64,000 nt of DNA from Salvator merianae (taxonomy: Eukaryota; Chordata; Lepidosauria; Squamata; Teiidae): assembly GCA_003586115.2 (NCBI GenBank), contig QVOM02000072.1, positions 435,982-499,981 of the forward strand. The letters are read 5' to 3'. Position numbers and translations under genes: made by a program. Below the pieces are notes generated by a model that was not told the DNA's origin, did no database searches, and worked only from the letters and a program-made list of their open reading frames with translations. Shown one piece after another: positions 1 through 25,320 of the stretch (its first letter is position 1; every line of letters starts with the position of its first letter).

Positions 1-870
1 TGAACTGGACAACTGCAATGCACTTTACCTGGGGCTGCCCTTGAAGACTACCTGGAAACTACAACTAGTCCAGAAAGCAACAGCTTGGGCCTTTTTGCAC
101 TTTCCACCATGGAATGTTCGCCAGTGAACATTCCACAGTGGAATAGAGCTCACAGTGTGGAGATCGTCTGCACTGCAAGGTCTTGGAACAGAACGCCAAC
201 AGGATGCCAGCACGGAGACTGTGAATGCTGGCATCCTGCTCTGTTCTGAGCCATGACAGCAGACGGGAATTTTCTGGCCACTGCCATGGTGACCAACAAC
301 TCCATGCAATTGCGCAGGCGCAGCCACACCATTGCGCAGGTGCAAGTGTGCTACGCCGCACAACACAGTTGTGAGTTCACACACGGAACACAATGAACCA
401 GGAGGCATCCAGCTGCTCCCAGTTTTGTGCTCCACAGCAGGTAGCAATCAGGAGCAGCTGGAGTCTGCTCCCGATCTCAAGGGCCTCTGCAAAATGTGGA
501 TTAGTGAGTGCCCCGATGCTCAATAGCTTCAAGTGAGAACAGGCCCCTTATGTACCTGGTGACCATGTTAACACTTCTGTTGCACTCACTGCACTGGCTT
601 CCAACCTGTTTTTGGATCCAGTTCAAGGTGTTGATAATAACCTTTAAAGCCCTGCAGGGCTTAGCACCCCTTTGCCTTCATGACTGCCTCTCCCTTACCT
701 GATCCCTTAGGAGTTTTCAAAAAGGCCTCTTGCTAGCCCCTGCCCACATCTAATCAAAGGAACCCGAGACAGAAAGAGGACCTTTTCAGCTGTGGCCCCT
801 GCACTGTGGAATGCGTGCTACCTGACTTATGGGTGATAATGTCATTGCTGCATTTTAAGAAGAAAGATTA
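1..870 (+). mobile_element. L3/CR1-like LINE, reverse-transcriptase C-terminal fragment, split by a MITE
   Basis: Bases 1-86 translate in one frame to a LINE-like stretch ending in LQLVQKATA. The same kind of protein resumes after the MITE (about 550-702) with LLLHSLHWLP and FKVLIITFKALQGL, and ends near 761-810 with RTFSAVAPALWN. These are the usual C-terminal blocks of vertebrate CR1/L3-type ORF2 (after the RT fingers and palm). Stops and frame breaks make it a dead fragment. The family name is from recalled consensus and could be a neighbouring CR1 clade. Confidence 0.7.
87..546. mobile_element. Harbinger-like MITE with 3-bp TSD CTT, inserted in a LINE
   Basis: The ends are imperfect inverted repeats: GGGCCTTTTTGCAC on the left, and GGGCCTGTTCTCAC read inward from the right. 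CTT flanks both ends (84-86 and 547-549). The interior holds an inverted pair (near 190-215 and 227-247, around GGATGCCAGCA/TGCTGGCATCC) and no credible ORF. It shares internal sequence, in opposite orientation, with the MITE at 11797-12164. A 3-bp TSD fits PIF/Harbinger; the superfamily is inferred. Confidence 0.7.
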
Positions 871-3130
871 AGATCTACATCTTCTGTTTGACCCACCCTT
901 ACTATCAGTGCTATCATGCGTCCATTATCATTGCTTTGTTTTTAACTTTTATCTGTGGGCTTTTCCCTTGCTTTTTCTTCTTTTAATGCTTTTATTGATC
1001 ATGTTAGCTTCCTGAAGTCATTATGAAGTAGGCAGAATACAAGCACCCAAATAAGTATGTAAATAAATAGTTTATATATGGGGGGACTCATCCATAAATA
1101 CTTCTGAGCAACAATGTACTTTGTTTTAGTGCTCAAATATTTTTTGTCTAATTTTACAACTCCAGGATAATACAACTAACTTAGCAAGAGAAAAAAATCT
1201 ACTTGTCATTACGTGGTGCTCAAAGAAACTAACATGAGTGTAAAAAATCAACTCCAAAACTTTTTTAAAAAGACTAGCACTATCAATTTACCACAAAACT
1301 GGGCAAAAGTTCATTCAAAGCAAACAAACATTTCCCAGTCAAGATTGCCCAGCCTATGGAATGAAGGTGAACTGTGTTTGCTAACACAGAAAGATTAGAT
1401 GGGAAAGAGAAATCCTACACTCAGTAACATTGTATTAGAAATGGAAGATGGCTGCTGTAAGTGAGCAGAAGACAAAGCCATAGATGAAACAATTGCTACA
1501 TGAGATTGTTTACTTTTTTCAGATGTACTTAGCAGGGAGGTTAAGAAGGCATAGAAGTATGATTGGAAAAGAAGGACAAGAAACTGATTGTTCAAGATCG
1601 TAATGCAATTGTGTATTTATTGATGATCAGTACTGGTGCCCCAAATCTTATTTTTGTTGCTTCTTTGCTGGTAAATGTATTTTATTTGGTTTATAGTAAT
1701 ACTGATGTTTTGAACAGTGTTCTGCTCATAGCCTTAGGACCACAACTGGCAAGGATGCCCCTCATTTTTATGGAATTATAGAGCCATCCCATTCATGGTT
1801 AAAACACTGGAATTAATACTTGTTACAAGCTCCAAGTTCAGAAATGGTAGATATAAGCAACTAGCATCAAAAGTTCCAGGGTATGTTTTGAGGCACAGAG
1901 AGCTACTGCACTGCTGAAGATAGATAGAGATTATTACTGTCAGTGCCGAAGTAGAAGACTGCCCTGAAGTCATATGCACATTGCACGGTATTGTATTGCA
2001 TTATGGGGAGAAATCAAGAAAGCAGAAAACAAAAATTTCACCTTCAAGTCTTAGCTTGCAAAGGCATCTGACTAATTACCACTAATAACAGATCCTAGAC
2101 TAGATGAACCAATCCTACAAGGTGGTTTATGACACAGGGTGCTATGTAAATAAAAACAAGACGCCACAATTGCTTTGTAAAGGAAGATGCTGCAATTCAA
2201 AGCCAAGTTGACCACAAAGTTCACAATAAACAGAAATCAAAATGTACCTCACTTCGGACATGCTTGTCAGGTTCTCCTTGTGACCTACAGACCTCTGCAG
2301 CAAGGGTTTTCCATCGGGAGAGCAGACCATACAAGCAGAAAAGCTCCTGCAGTGATGTTGCTGAGGCCATATCCAGAGATTTCTCCATCCTTAAAAAAAT
2401 AATCATGGCTCAGTTGAATTTCACAGAGGACTGGAAAACCATTTAGATTAGTTCTGACTTTATTGCAGAGGTAAGGAACCACTAGCCAAATTTAACCCAT
2501 AGGATCTTTAATTTGTCTTGACAGCCTCTTTTAGGTCACAGCATTTCTTCCTTTGCCTCTTCATCATCACTTTTGAACTACAAGCTACAATCAACTGAAG
2601 AGCAGGAAGAATTGATCGTAGTTGACTGAACATATTACAGCTCAGCGTAGCAGAGCAGGGAAGGAAGAACTTACTTTCTCCAACCATGGGCAGCTCATTG
2701 TATTTCCATCCTTTGCAACAAGAAAGGAAGCACTTTTACACTGGAGGTATAGGATGGAAACAGGCTTCCTTTCAGAGAGGATTCTTCTGCCATGAGGAAT
2801 TCCCCATATCTGTTCAAAGCACTAAGAAAGGGAAGTTGCTTTCCCAGGGCACATCACGGAAGAAGAGCAAATGAAATAGTACAATCCTTGCTATATATGA
2901 TCTGATCTTGGAGAAAGAGGGTAGCTGATCTAGGTGGACAGCAGAGGAACGGTAGCAGTGTGCTAAATACGTCAATTTGCTTACAAACAACATGGTAAAT
3001 CTGAAGGATGGTGAGCGGGAGTTGCTGGCATTTTAAGATCTGCTGGCTTTTTTATCTTGGCATGCCTTCCCAGGGAAAGTTCACACTTAAGAGTCCCTTC
3101 AACCGATGCTGGGTCAGTGAGATTCTTTTG
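871..3130. other. Intergenic DNA, no gene recognised
   Basis: AT-rich sequence with only short ORFs that lack codon or family signal. The first ~200 bases may be the 3' tail of the LINE fragment. Nothing else is recognised. Confidence 0.6.
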
Positions 3131-3249
3131 GTACAGTATCCACTCTGCTGCCCCATAGCCATCCTGTCCAAGCCAACACAGACTGACCTGGAAGTGATGT
3201 TGGAGCTGCCTGGGCTGTAAGTCTTGAATGACTCTAACATTCACACTGA

Positions 3250-3386
3250 AGCTGCATCTAGACATCACTTATTTATTCCCCATATTAGGATATTCTGGAA
3301 TAAAGCATGGATATTCCAGAATATCCATACTTTATTTTGGAATATCCAAACATAGCAAAATAATTAAGTGATATCTGGATGCAGCC
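3250..3386. mobile_element. Short palindromic MITE, 3-bp TSD TGA
   Basis: A near-palindrome of 137 bp. The left end reads AGCTGCATCTAGACATCACTT; the right end read inward is GGCTGCATCCAGATATCACTT. TGA flanks both sides (3247-3249 and 3387-3389). The centre contains the inverted motif GGATATTCCAGAATATCC. It sits directly before a LINE fragment. The end sequence and TSD length match the other GGCTG-type MITEs here. Confidence 0.75.
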
Positions 3387-3389
3387 TGA

Positions 3390-3860
3390 GATGATCTGAA
3401 TTCAGGATGCCCTGGGAACTTTCTTGTGGAATGCCCCAGGGGTTGGTCTTGTCTCCTTTGCTTTTTAACATCTATATGAAGCCACCGGGAGAGGTCATCA
3501 GGAATTTTGGAGTGAGGTGCCATCAGTATGGGGCTGATGCCCAACTCTTTCCATTCCTTCTGAGCCAGGAGAGGCAATTCAGGTGCTTGATCGCTGCCTG
3601 GAGGCAGGAATGGGTTGGACGTGGACCAATAAATTGAATCCAGACAAGATGGAGGTACTGTGTGTCATGGAGTCCCAAGTCCAGGAAATTAAGGGGCACC
3701 CAATCCTGGTTGGGCTTGTTTTGCCCCAGCAAGAATGGCTCCAAGAATGGCTCTGGAGCTGCTCCTGGATTCATGGCTGCCATTTGAGATCCATGCAGCA
3801 ACAGACCAGCCAGTGTACTAGGAGCCTCCCTTGCACCCCGGTGCAGTCTGAGGGAGGCCC
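3390..3860 (+). mobile_element. L3/CR1-like LINE, reverse-transcriptase core fragment
   Basis: The frame beginning at 3407 contains GMPQGLVLSPLLFNIYMKP, the RT block before the catalytic motif, followed by HQYGADAQLF, a decayed form of the HQYADDTQLY catalytic block (first catalytic Asp replaced by Gly-Ala). A second frame from 3583 has NPDKMEVLCV, the usual next block. The frame change and lost catalytic residues show a dead copy. The bases just 5' (3130-3249) may be more of the same LINE. Confidence 0.75.
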
Positions 3861-4145
3861 CATCCTATGTGGGTTGGTTTTTGTGGGGTTTTTTTTGTCT
3901 TTGTGCATTTGTTTTTTAAATTTTAATTTCATAAATCAGGTAGAGTTTTAAGAATTTTTTAATAATAGTAATATTAAGTGTCTCTGTGTATGTGGAGTAT
4001 GTGTATGAAATTATGGTTTATATAAGTGAAAGATGTGTCTGTCTAGGCTTTACCTTTGCTTACCCTGGACTTTGGCTCCATCCTATTCTAGTATACAATA
4101 AAAAAGCTCTTAAGATGGCAAAAAAAAAAAAAATCATTCTTATTT

Positions 4146-4314
4146 AACCCTTTCTGCTCTGGGTCTTACCCTGGCTTATATGCCAGAATAGGGGTCTGCT
4201 GTCCGCCTGCTGGCACAGACTACGACAGGTCCTGCCGTAGTCTGCAGTAGCGTGTGGACTACAGGCCCCTATCCCAGGATACAATCCAGAGTAACGCCCA
4301 GTGCAGAAACGCCC
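4146..4314. mobile_element. MITE candidate with ~45-bp imperfect inverted ends
   Basis: The left end TTTCTGCTCTGGGTCTTACC pairs with the right end, which read inward is TTTCTGCACTGGGCGTTACT. The match continues for about 45 bp to AATAGGGG / GATAGGGG. No clean TSD is visible. A partial relative (ACGACAGG, GGGATATAATC, GTGCAGAAAGGACC) lies at about 28900-29000 in the ficolin gene. Confidence 0.5.
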
Positions 4315-6129
4315 CTATTCTGTGCTTTAAAACCAAAGAAAACAGATCTTGCCTGAAAAATGTCTCTCACTTTAAGTATGACCAAGATGAAGCTAAAGAG
4401 TACATACTGGGAAAACCTAAGGTTACATTTGACTTTCTTCACATGATCATGGCAGGTGTTAGAATTACTAACCATTTTACATGCTAGAAGCTTGATTTGT
4501 TTGTTTTGCACTTATATCCCATCTTTCTTCCAAAGACCTCCAGTCAGAAATCATTATTACCCCTTTTATCTTATCCAGTCCACAATCAGGGATTGCCAAG
4601 TGCTGTTATAAAATACTCTAAAGAGTTCCCTAGTGTTGTTAGGAAGTAGCATTTAGCATGAGCCAGCCAGCCTGTTTTTGCTGGGCTCCTGGATAGGTGC
4701 TGGACACCTACCTGCCCTCCCAGAGCCCAGGGGAAGGTATATTGTGGTTTGAAAACATCCTTGCAAACCTTGATACATCTATTGCCAAATCTGTGAGCAT
4801 ACAGGTACAAGTGTAAAACAAGATTATATTATAACTAGTAAATATAAGCTGTAGTTCATTTGTAGGACATATGCTTTCATAGTCATAGGCATAAATCTTG
4901 TTATAACAGGTAGTGAAGCCCCAAAGAGCTCCATTCTTCAAGATTTTGGAAAGTTTGCACATTACAATAGTCATCATTATTTGTAGTTGGATGGGACGAT
5001 CCACTAATCTAGCTCATGGTAAGACTACTTCTTATATTCAGCATTGCTTCTTAGTCAGTTTTACTCCATTTTGCTGATGTTAGCTTGCTCTTATAGAATT
5101 TCTCAGTATCAAGTTTATGAATTTTCTTTATCCAAAAATTCAGTGTCCTCCTTAGCCTTCATTATTAGTAGAGCACGCTACTTACCCATTAATCTCTGAA
5201 AACGTACAGCACAAAATATATGCCTCCTAGAAGAGACAGCAAAGAGTAACCTCCAGTTCATTTCCTTTTAATTTTCTAGCAATGTGCTTGAAAAAGGAAG
5301 GAAAATGGACGATTTTCTAAGTATGGTTCTTTCTTTTATTGCTCTTGATAGGATAATGGCTCTGCCAGTCTAGGTGAGGAAGGGGCTATCATCCTCCCCG
5401 TCTGTTTCGCTTTCAGCTGAGGACAATCTGGGCTGGAGCACACAGGGCAATGCATACAGGACTCTTGCTCCTCCAGTGATCTTGAGCTGGAAGCACAGCA
5501 AAAAGCTCTTTACCATAATGCTTCTAATAGAAGAACCCACTCCATTTGTGCTTTAAAAAAAATTATATTTCTTATGCTTTTACTTTTATTTGTTTATTTG
5601 TTTTGGCATTTAAATCCTGCCCTTCAACCTGAGGGCCAAAGAGCAGGTCACAACAGTAAAAAGAAATTTTAAAGATAGCAAAATATGACTGTGGATATCA
5701 AAGTAAGAGAACATCTGCAATGATTTTTAAAGGGTTTTAGTTATGGATATTTATGGTTCATGCTGTGTTTTATTTCTGTTGATTGTAGTAAACTATTCTG
5801 TATATGTATTGTATCGTTTCAAGTCTTTGAACTGTAAAATCTTTTTGAAAAAATTACATTATATAATACAGCCTGCCCTCTGCCATCACCCTGGCAAGAC
5901 TACAGGGAAACTAACCATGGGAGAGTTGGGTAAAGATGAATGTTTTAACCAGGCACCAAAATCCATATGGTGTTGTGACCTAGCAAACCTCAGCGGAGAA
6001 GCTGTTCCGAAGTCTGGGGGCAACCATATAAAAGACCCTCTCCTGTGCCACAACTCCTTGCATCTCTGAGGGTAACGGAACTACAAGAAAGCTCTTCGTA
6101 TGTGATCTTAAAGCATGGTCTAGGTACTG
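4315..6129. other. Intergenic DNA, no gene recognised
   Basis: No ORF with family signal. Short stretches at about 4495-4570 and 5580-5670 (T-rich run followed by an ATCCCATCTTTCT / AATCCTGCCCTT motif) resemble a common reptile LINE-derived repeat, but they are too short and decayed to assign. Confidence 0.5.
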
Positions 6130-6330
6130 CCTCCAGGTTGGAAAGACAGGTAGGATGTCTGTAAAACCAATTGCGGGGAGTCAAGAGCAGGTGAAGGTTT
6201 CGCCTTTTATCTTCTGCTTGAGAGTGCCCAGAAGCAATTGCTGGGCCACTGTGTGAAACAGAATGCTGGACTAGATGGGCCGTGCCTGATCCAGCAGGGC
6301 TTCTCTTATGTTCTTACATGTGTTCTTATG
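6130..6330 (+). repeat. LINE-type 3' end / derived SINE (copy 1 of 3)
   Basis: Contains GGTGAAGGTTTCGCCTTTTAT, GGGCCACTGTGTGAAAC, CTGGACTAGATGGGCC and GATCCAGCAGGGCTTCTC, ending in TTATGTTCTTA repeats. Two more copies are at 26755-26915 and 36597-36778. The repeated TTCTTATG-type terminus is typical of CR1/L2-clade 3' tails. The exact family is not certain. Confidence 0.6.
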
Positions 6331-6439
6331 AAGATACCTCAAGGGCACCGTTAGCTACCTGGCTGGCTATTACTTATTTATTTAAAATTGCTTCTTATTA
6401 AAAAAAAAATATATATCCTGAAGTGGCTTACAAAAATAA

Positions 6440-6934
6440 AAATTAAAAACAAGGACAAACACTTAAAATGATACAATTAATTTAAAACATACTAAAAGTT
6501 GGATAGGTTTCACAGGGAGTGCCAGGATGAAAAGATGTCTTCAGCGAGGCATCAGAAAGCTGTAACTGTAGGCATTTTGTGAATAGCAGCAGGAAGGTCA
6601 TTCCACAATATAGGTGCCACCACAGAAAAGGCCTGACTGCAGACCACCATGAGAAGATATTCCAAATTTTGTAGAACCCCCACCATAGACTTGTTCAGAT
6701 GATCTCAGGGCTCTTCCAGGCTTGTAGTGGGGGAGATTCGTTAAGGCACCTTGGTTAAGTTGTTTAGAGACTTATACACCAAGCACAGAACCTTGAAGCT
6801 AACTGATAACCAGTGCAGTTCCTAAAATATATGGGTAATAGGCGCACAGACAGCTACTTCATCCTCCTCCTGGCTGCTGCAGTATGAACTAGTTTCAGCC
6901 CCGCAAAGAGAACATTACGGTACTCTAGCCATGA
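6440..6934 (-). mobile_element. L3/CR1-like LINE C-terminal fragment, antisense
   Basis: On the plus strand this reads as a widespread reptile repeat: a 'gtcattccacaatataggtgccaccac' type block, then 'ttagagacttatacaccaagcacag', then 'cctggctgctgcagtatgaact'. On the minus strand these correspond to the C-terminal blocks of the same LINE type as 1-870 (the AVAPALWN-like and FKVL..YKALHGLGP-like regions). Heavily decayed with no open frame. Confidence 0.55.
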
Positions 6935-7080
6935 GGACTATTACACATTTACAGTGATTAGCAGCAGCTCTCCAAGGTCCAGAGTAGAAGCTCCTCCTAG
7001 TCCAAGCTGGATTGAACCTAAGCTTTTCGGACACAAAATAAGTGGTCTGTCGCTGCACTACTGATTTTCTTATTTCCACA
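6935..7080 (-). mobile_element. tRNA-derived SINE fragment
   Basis: On the minus strand a B-box-like GGTTCAATCC (7009-7018) is followed by the conserved-looking block CCTTGGAGAGCTGCTGCTAA. An A-box-like TAGTGCAGCGAC lies upstream at about 7050-7060. This arrangement is that of tRNA-headed reptile SINEs. It abuts the antisense LINE fragment, so the 3' part is missing or replaced. Confidence 0.5.
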
Positions 7081-7229
7081 AAGGAAAGCGCGCAGTGTTT
7101 ATTACCATGCAGGCTACCATCCAGATGAGGGGACCTCATGCCCAGCATACCTAGGCAGCCACATAAATATAATTCTGTCCATAACAGCAGCAGTACAGCG
7201 GGAATTTTTATTCAGAAAAAATAACCGTG

Positions 7230-20915
<13,686 letters not shown>

Positions 20916-21608
20916 AGGACCCTGCACTGGTTGAGGGAATATCTTGTACTGTTGCTGAAACTGGCAGTGTCCTGACCACTGACTCTGTACTGAATCCTAT
21001 TAAAAGGGGGGCTAGGGGAGGAGGGAAGGACTACTTTTCTGATGCTTGTACAGAAGATTAAGTGGCCTTTGCTGTGTATCCCTTTGGTGCTTGGAGTCGG
21101 GAATTCCCTCCTGTGCATGAGCAGTCTCCAGGGGAGCTCCCATCCTGCTGTTACCAAAGGGAATAAAGCTTCTGTAATGGTGGATTAATTGGTCTTGGCA
21201 TGAGGCTGTTGCAGTGGAGGTTGCTAAGGGACTGTGCGCTGGGGGTGGAGATCACCGCAGTAAGATGGCAGCAAAACGTTTCGTTCTGCGTTTCCTCTAC
21301 AAGAAGGCAAGGCCATCTTCAACCATGGTCAGGCATTCTTGGCAGACAAGGGGGAGAGCATGACTTTCTCCCAGGAACCTTTTCTCCCTGCCAGTCCCAA
21401 GGGCAGCGTAACTGAGAACCATCCTCTCTTTCCCCTAGCCTCCCTCTCGTTTGCAGTGGAGGATGCTGCTCAACCCCATCAATGAGTTTTCCAAGAATAA
21501 AATCATAAATTTAGTGGATTTGTTTTTATATTCTCCTTGAGTTTGCTCTTGTCTTTTATGAACATTTTATCCTGAAGTGTGATGCAGTAAAATGACTGCT
21601 GAAATAAA
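20916..21608 (+). other. PSMD13: PSMD13 3' UTR with candidate poly(A) signals
   Basis: AATAAA hexamers are at 21162-21167, 21496-21501 and 21603-21608. The first, about 247 bp past the stop, is the likeliest main signal; the others could give longer forms. The next recognised gene is the oppositely oriented ficolin gene. Confidence 0.65.
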
Positions 21609-22860
21609 ATTCTCTGCCTTCCCGCTTGTGCAGCTCTGTTGGTGTGCTTTATATGGAGTCTTGAATTGAGCAACTTTTTTTTTTTTTTTTGCTGAAGGTT
21701 CCAGGCCAGGATTAATTCAGCATTTATGCATTTTAGAGATTTTTCATGGTTGTTTTTTTTAAACTGCTAATTGCATGTCTTTGAAAGACATGATTTGCTT
21801 CTCAGTGCTCCTACAAGCAGGATAGCTCTGGACTTGACAAATATTTTTTCATGAACTGTAATTTTCAAATGTTTTAAGTGGATGCAATTTCCTACATGTT
21901 GAAATTTTGTTTCTTGGTATACAGTGAACGCTCTTAAGAGTTATATTAGAAGTTTGGTTATCTGAAGCCGATTTAATTTGGCCAAAATTTAATCTCCTTT
22001 TTCTAGCATTTATTCTCAGGGGCTGGTCTAATATCTCAGGAGTTAAGATGCATAGAAAGATGGTTTCTGCTTTGAATGTTTAGTATGCTAAAATTATCTG
22101 AGTTCATACTTTACATTCCATTTTTATGTAATTTGGAAAGATGAGCTGCTCTGTAATCTTAATCATGAGCATAGTGAGATCAAATAAGGTACTTGGAAAT
22201 ATACTATCTATGATGTGGCATCTTTCTAGATGTTTTCTTCACCTCACCCAGAAAAATGTTAGCTATCTATGTGCAAGGCTGTGGTCTTGGGTCTTGGCTA
22301 GCACCCTCCACTTATTGGCTAGCAGCATTTGCCTTGGTTGGTACTGGTGCTACCAGAACTTTGCAGAGGGAAAAAAAATCCTTTCCCTCTATGTAGGTGT
22401 CTAGAAAAGACATCAAAGGGCAAAACATCCCCCTCCCTTTCTGCTTAAAAAGAATAAAATCATTTTTCCTTGGAACACTAGAAAGTGTGAACTTCAGGTC
22501 TAGGCCTCTGAAAATGTATGACTGAAGATGAGGACTTCCCTCCCCAAGTAGGTGGTAGTAAAGTTTTTAACAAACAGGATTATTAATAATAATAAGACAT
22601 AACAAACATCTTCAATTGCGCTTGGTAGAATAACTTCAAACCTAAGGTGAACTGAGATAATTTAGAGATTTCAAGTCTGTAGTACTTCAAAATATAAGTT
22701 ATGAAAGGAGGACAAAAGAAATTCACAGTAGTTCTTTCCCAGTAGATTTACTTTGACAGGTTTTTAGCATTGAACACAAGAACAGAAATCCTGGTGTATT
22801 CTGGCTATACAGTTCCTTTGCTAACCATTTATAGAATTTTCATGGTTCCAGCTCTATCAT
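21609..22860. other. Intergenic DNA between PSMD13 and the ficolin gene, nothing recognised
   Basis: No ORF with family signal and no repeat with clear ends. The two flanking genes converge on this interval. Confidence 0.5.
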
Positions 22861-23935
22861 GAAAAAGTTCTCCTCTTTTTTAAAAAAAAAAAAAAAAATC
22901 CCCAAGAAATAGGGGAAATACAGAAAGTAAAAAAAAGCAAGTTATACAAATTATATAAGTAATACAGCTAACAATAATAATAAAAAGAAACTAGAAATCC
23001 TTGGATCTATATACGTAATGCTTCATTTATTTGCTAAGCTTCTCCACATGTCAAGCCATAAATATAGCATTTTATTTTTATTTCAATTACATTATATTTC
23101 AATATTCATTTATTTCTCATTAATAATTATTTTACCAATATATTTTTTATTATAATATTCTTTATCACACAGTTATGGTCTTAGCCTCATTTCTCTTCAA
23201 ATTGTTCCACTCTTCTGCCCTTTTCAGAGAATTATAATCTAATAAAATCTCAATTTTGTACTTTTATACAATTCTCTTCCACCCAAATCCTTTAACATTA
23301 ATTTTCATCCTCTTCCCATCTCCTCGTACCCAGTCTTCTTTATCCCTCTCCCCTTTCTAAATCTATAATGTAAATGCATCTCTTCTCATTATTTGAAATC
23401 GGCATACTAGTTAATATTTGTTTTTATATTAAAATATATATTATTTTCTCTAATTTAATATTTCTTTAGAGAGAAAAACAGACCTGCTCCCATCATAATC
23501 ATTCCATCACTTCTCCAGCACTTTTGCAAATGGAGAATAGATGTGGCTACTTCAAGCTTATGAATGTCCATGTTGCATACTATTAATTATTCTTAGAGCT
23601 CTGTCCGCTCCCTCAGTGTGATACTTTTGGAAATTCCAAATGAGATCCTGGAACAATGCTAGTTGCTATGGGAGATGGTATCTCCTCCTGCTTGTTGTCT
23701 TCTTTCTATTACATTTTTTTCCAATGTCTTTCCATTTAAAATAATTTCATATTTTTTATCTTCCCTCCTTTCTCTTTCTTTCTCTCTCTCTCCTATCTCC
23801 TATCTCCTTCTCTCTCTCCACTCCATTCCTATATACATATATTTTTCTCAAAGTATATTTTAGTTTGTATTTCTGCTTCACCTGCTTAGAATTTACACTG
23901 TATGTGTCCTTAAAAACAATACCTTTGCATTATTA

Positions 23936-23937
<2 letters not shown>

Positions 23938-23974
<37 letters not shown>
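23938..23974. repeat. (AT)n microsatellite
   Basis: Uninterrupted AT dinucleotides for about 37 bp. Confidence 0.97.
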
Positions 23975-23976
<2 letters not shown>

Positions 23977-24532
23977 CCTATATTATACATTTAAAAAAAA
24001 ATCAAAAGAATCATACATTCTTGCTCATAATACGTAAACATAGCTTCACCTCTATCCATCCTTTATTATCCATATTTGTGTTCAAACATATTTACATGAA
24101 TATCTTTATATTCAGAATAACACTAATACCATCTCTTGATTGTATATTTTTCCAGTTTTCTTCTGCATTTGTTTTCATTCTTTAATGATTACTAAACCTA
24201 GTTACATCTCTCATTCCTTTATTTCCATTTTATTCAATATACTATGCTGCAAAATTATCATAATCCATATTTGAACATATTAACATAAAAACCTTCTTTA
24301 TATTTTGGAAAAATACTACTACAGTGATAAACTTAGTCTTCTTATCCTATTTTGCTATCACTTGAATATAATTCCATCAGACTTTCCCAATTGATAGATA
24401 TATATAAACAGCCAAAAATAAAAAATATCACCATGGCAGCATTTTCCATAATGTTACTATTACGTTTTTACTATAGCTACCATAAAACAAAGCCCTCATT
24501 TTAAAGAAAATCGTCTAAACACAAATTAAATA

Positions 24533-24778
24533 CAGGGTGTTTCAAAAAGATGGACCCAATTTCAAAGTAGTATATTCCAGACTGGCAACATGTTACAGTT
24601 ACACACAAAAAAATGACTGAGGCTAGGGGTTCTTTGTGCACTGGGACAGGCATCTAGCAGTAATCATTTGCAACTCTATGCCCCGCCGTTCCAAGCGGTA
24701 AGAGTTTCATTCATGGGAGGTTCGTGGTTGCAGAGATATAGCGATTTCAAATCAGATCCATTGTTTTGAAACACCCTG
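24533..24778. mobile_element. Tc1/mariner-type MITE with TA TSD
   Basis: The perfect 15-bp terminal inverted repeat CAGGGTGTTTCAAAA is followed by a further imperfect match. TA flanks both sides (24531-24532 and 24779-24780). At 246 bp with no open transposase it is non-autonomous. Confidence 0.85.
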
Positions 24779-25320
24779 TACTCATTCTTAACTCCTGATT
24801 TCATACACAGGCACATACACACAGAGTCTTCTTTTGCTTGTTTTCATTCTTTTCTTTTAATCTTCAAACTGCATCACAGTGAGACCTGAACCATCTGCAG
24901 ATATCCAACATAGTTTCTAATTATTTATTTTCTTGCTCGCTGTCCCGAACTGATGAATCACAGTTAGTTTCATAAACAGTTCCATGAACAGCCAAATAAT
25001 AAAGTAGGACAGAGAGATTACTCCTCTTCAGCAATCCCAGATTCCCACATGGAAGTTCAAAGTGCATCAGAACTAGACAGTCTTACAAAACAGTCCAAGA
25101 CAGAGCCACAGAGAGGAAGATGCCCCAAAAGCTCTTTTTAGGAAGCGGAAGGGGAAGGAGAAAGATACTGACACCAAATATGTTTTTCTTCCCATGGCAT
25201 AAATCTTGGTGAACTTGACAATTAAGTTTAAATCTTCTGATTAAAAATACAGATTTTTTTTTTTTTTACCATTTCTGCTTATCCAAGGATTTCAAAAACA
25301 AAAGAGAAAAAAAAAAAAAA

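Larger units (their letters stand above)
22861..25320. repeat. AT-rich block bounded by A-runs and 13-bp inverted repeats
   Basis: A ~2.4-kb stretch that is strongly AT-rich with pyrimidine-rich patches. GAAATCCTTGGAT at 22994-23006 and its exact reverse complement at 25281-25293 lie near each border, each beside an A/T run. Internally, a phrase around ATATTTGTGTTCAAACATATT (about 24070) recurs loosely near 24267. It holds a (TA)n run and a mariner-type MITE. Possible UTR of an old L1; not proven. Confidence 0.4.

Noticed and set aside
1..7200. SIRT3 expected upstream of PSMD13
   Set aside because: No sirtuin exon motif (for example the GAGIS or HGTF blocks) was found on the minus strand; only a speculative first exon is noted.
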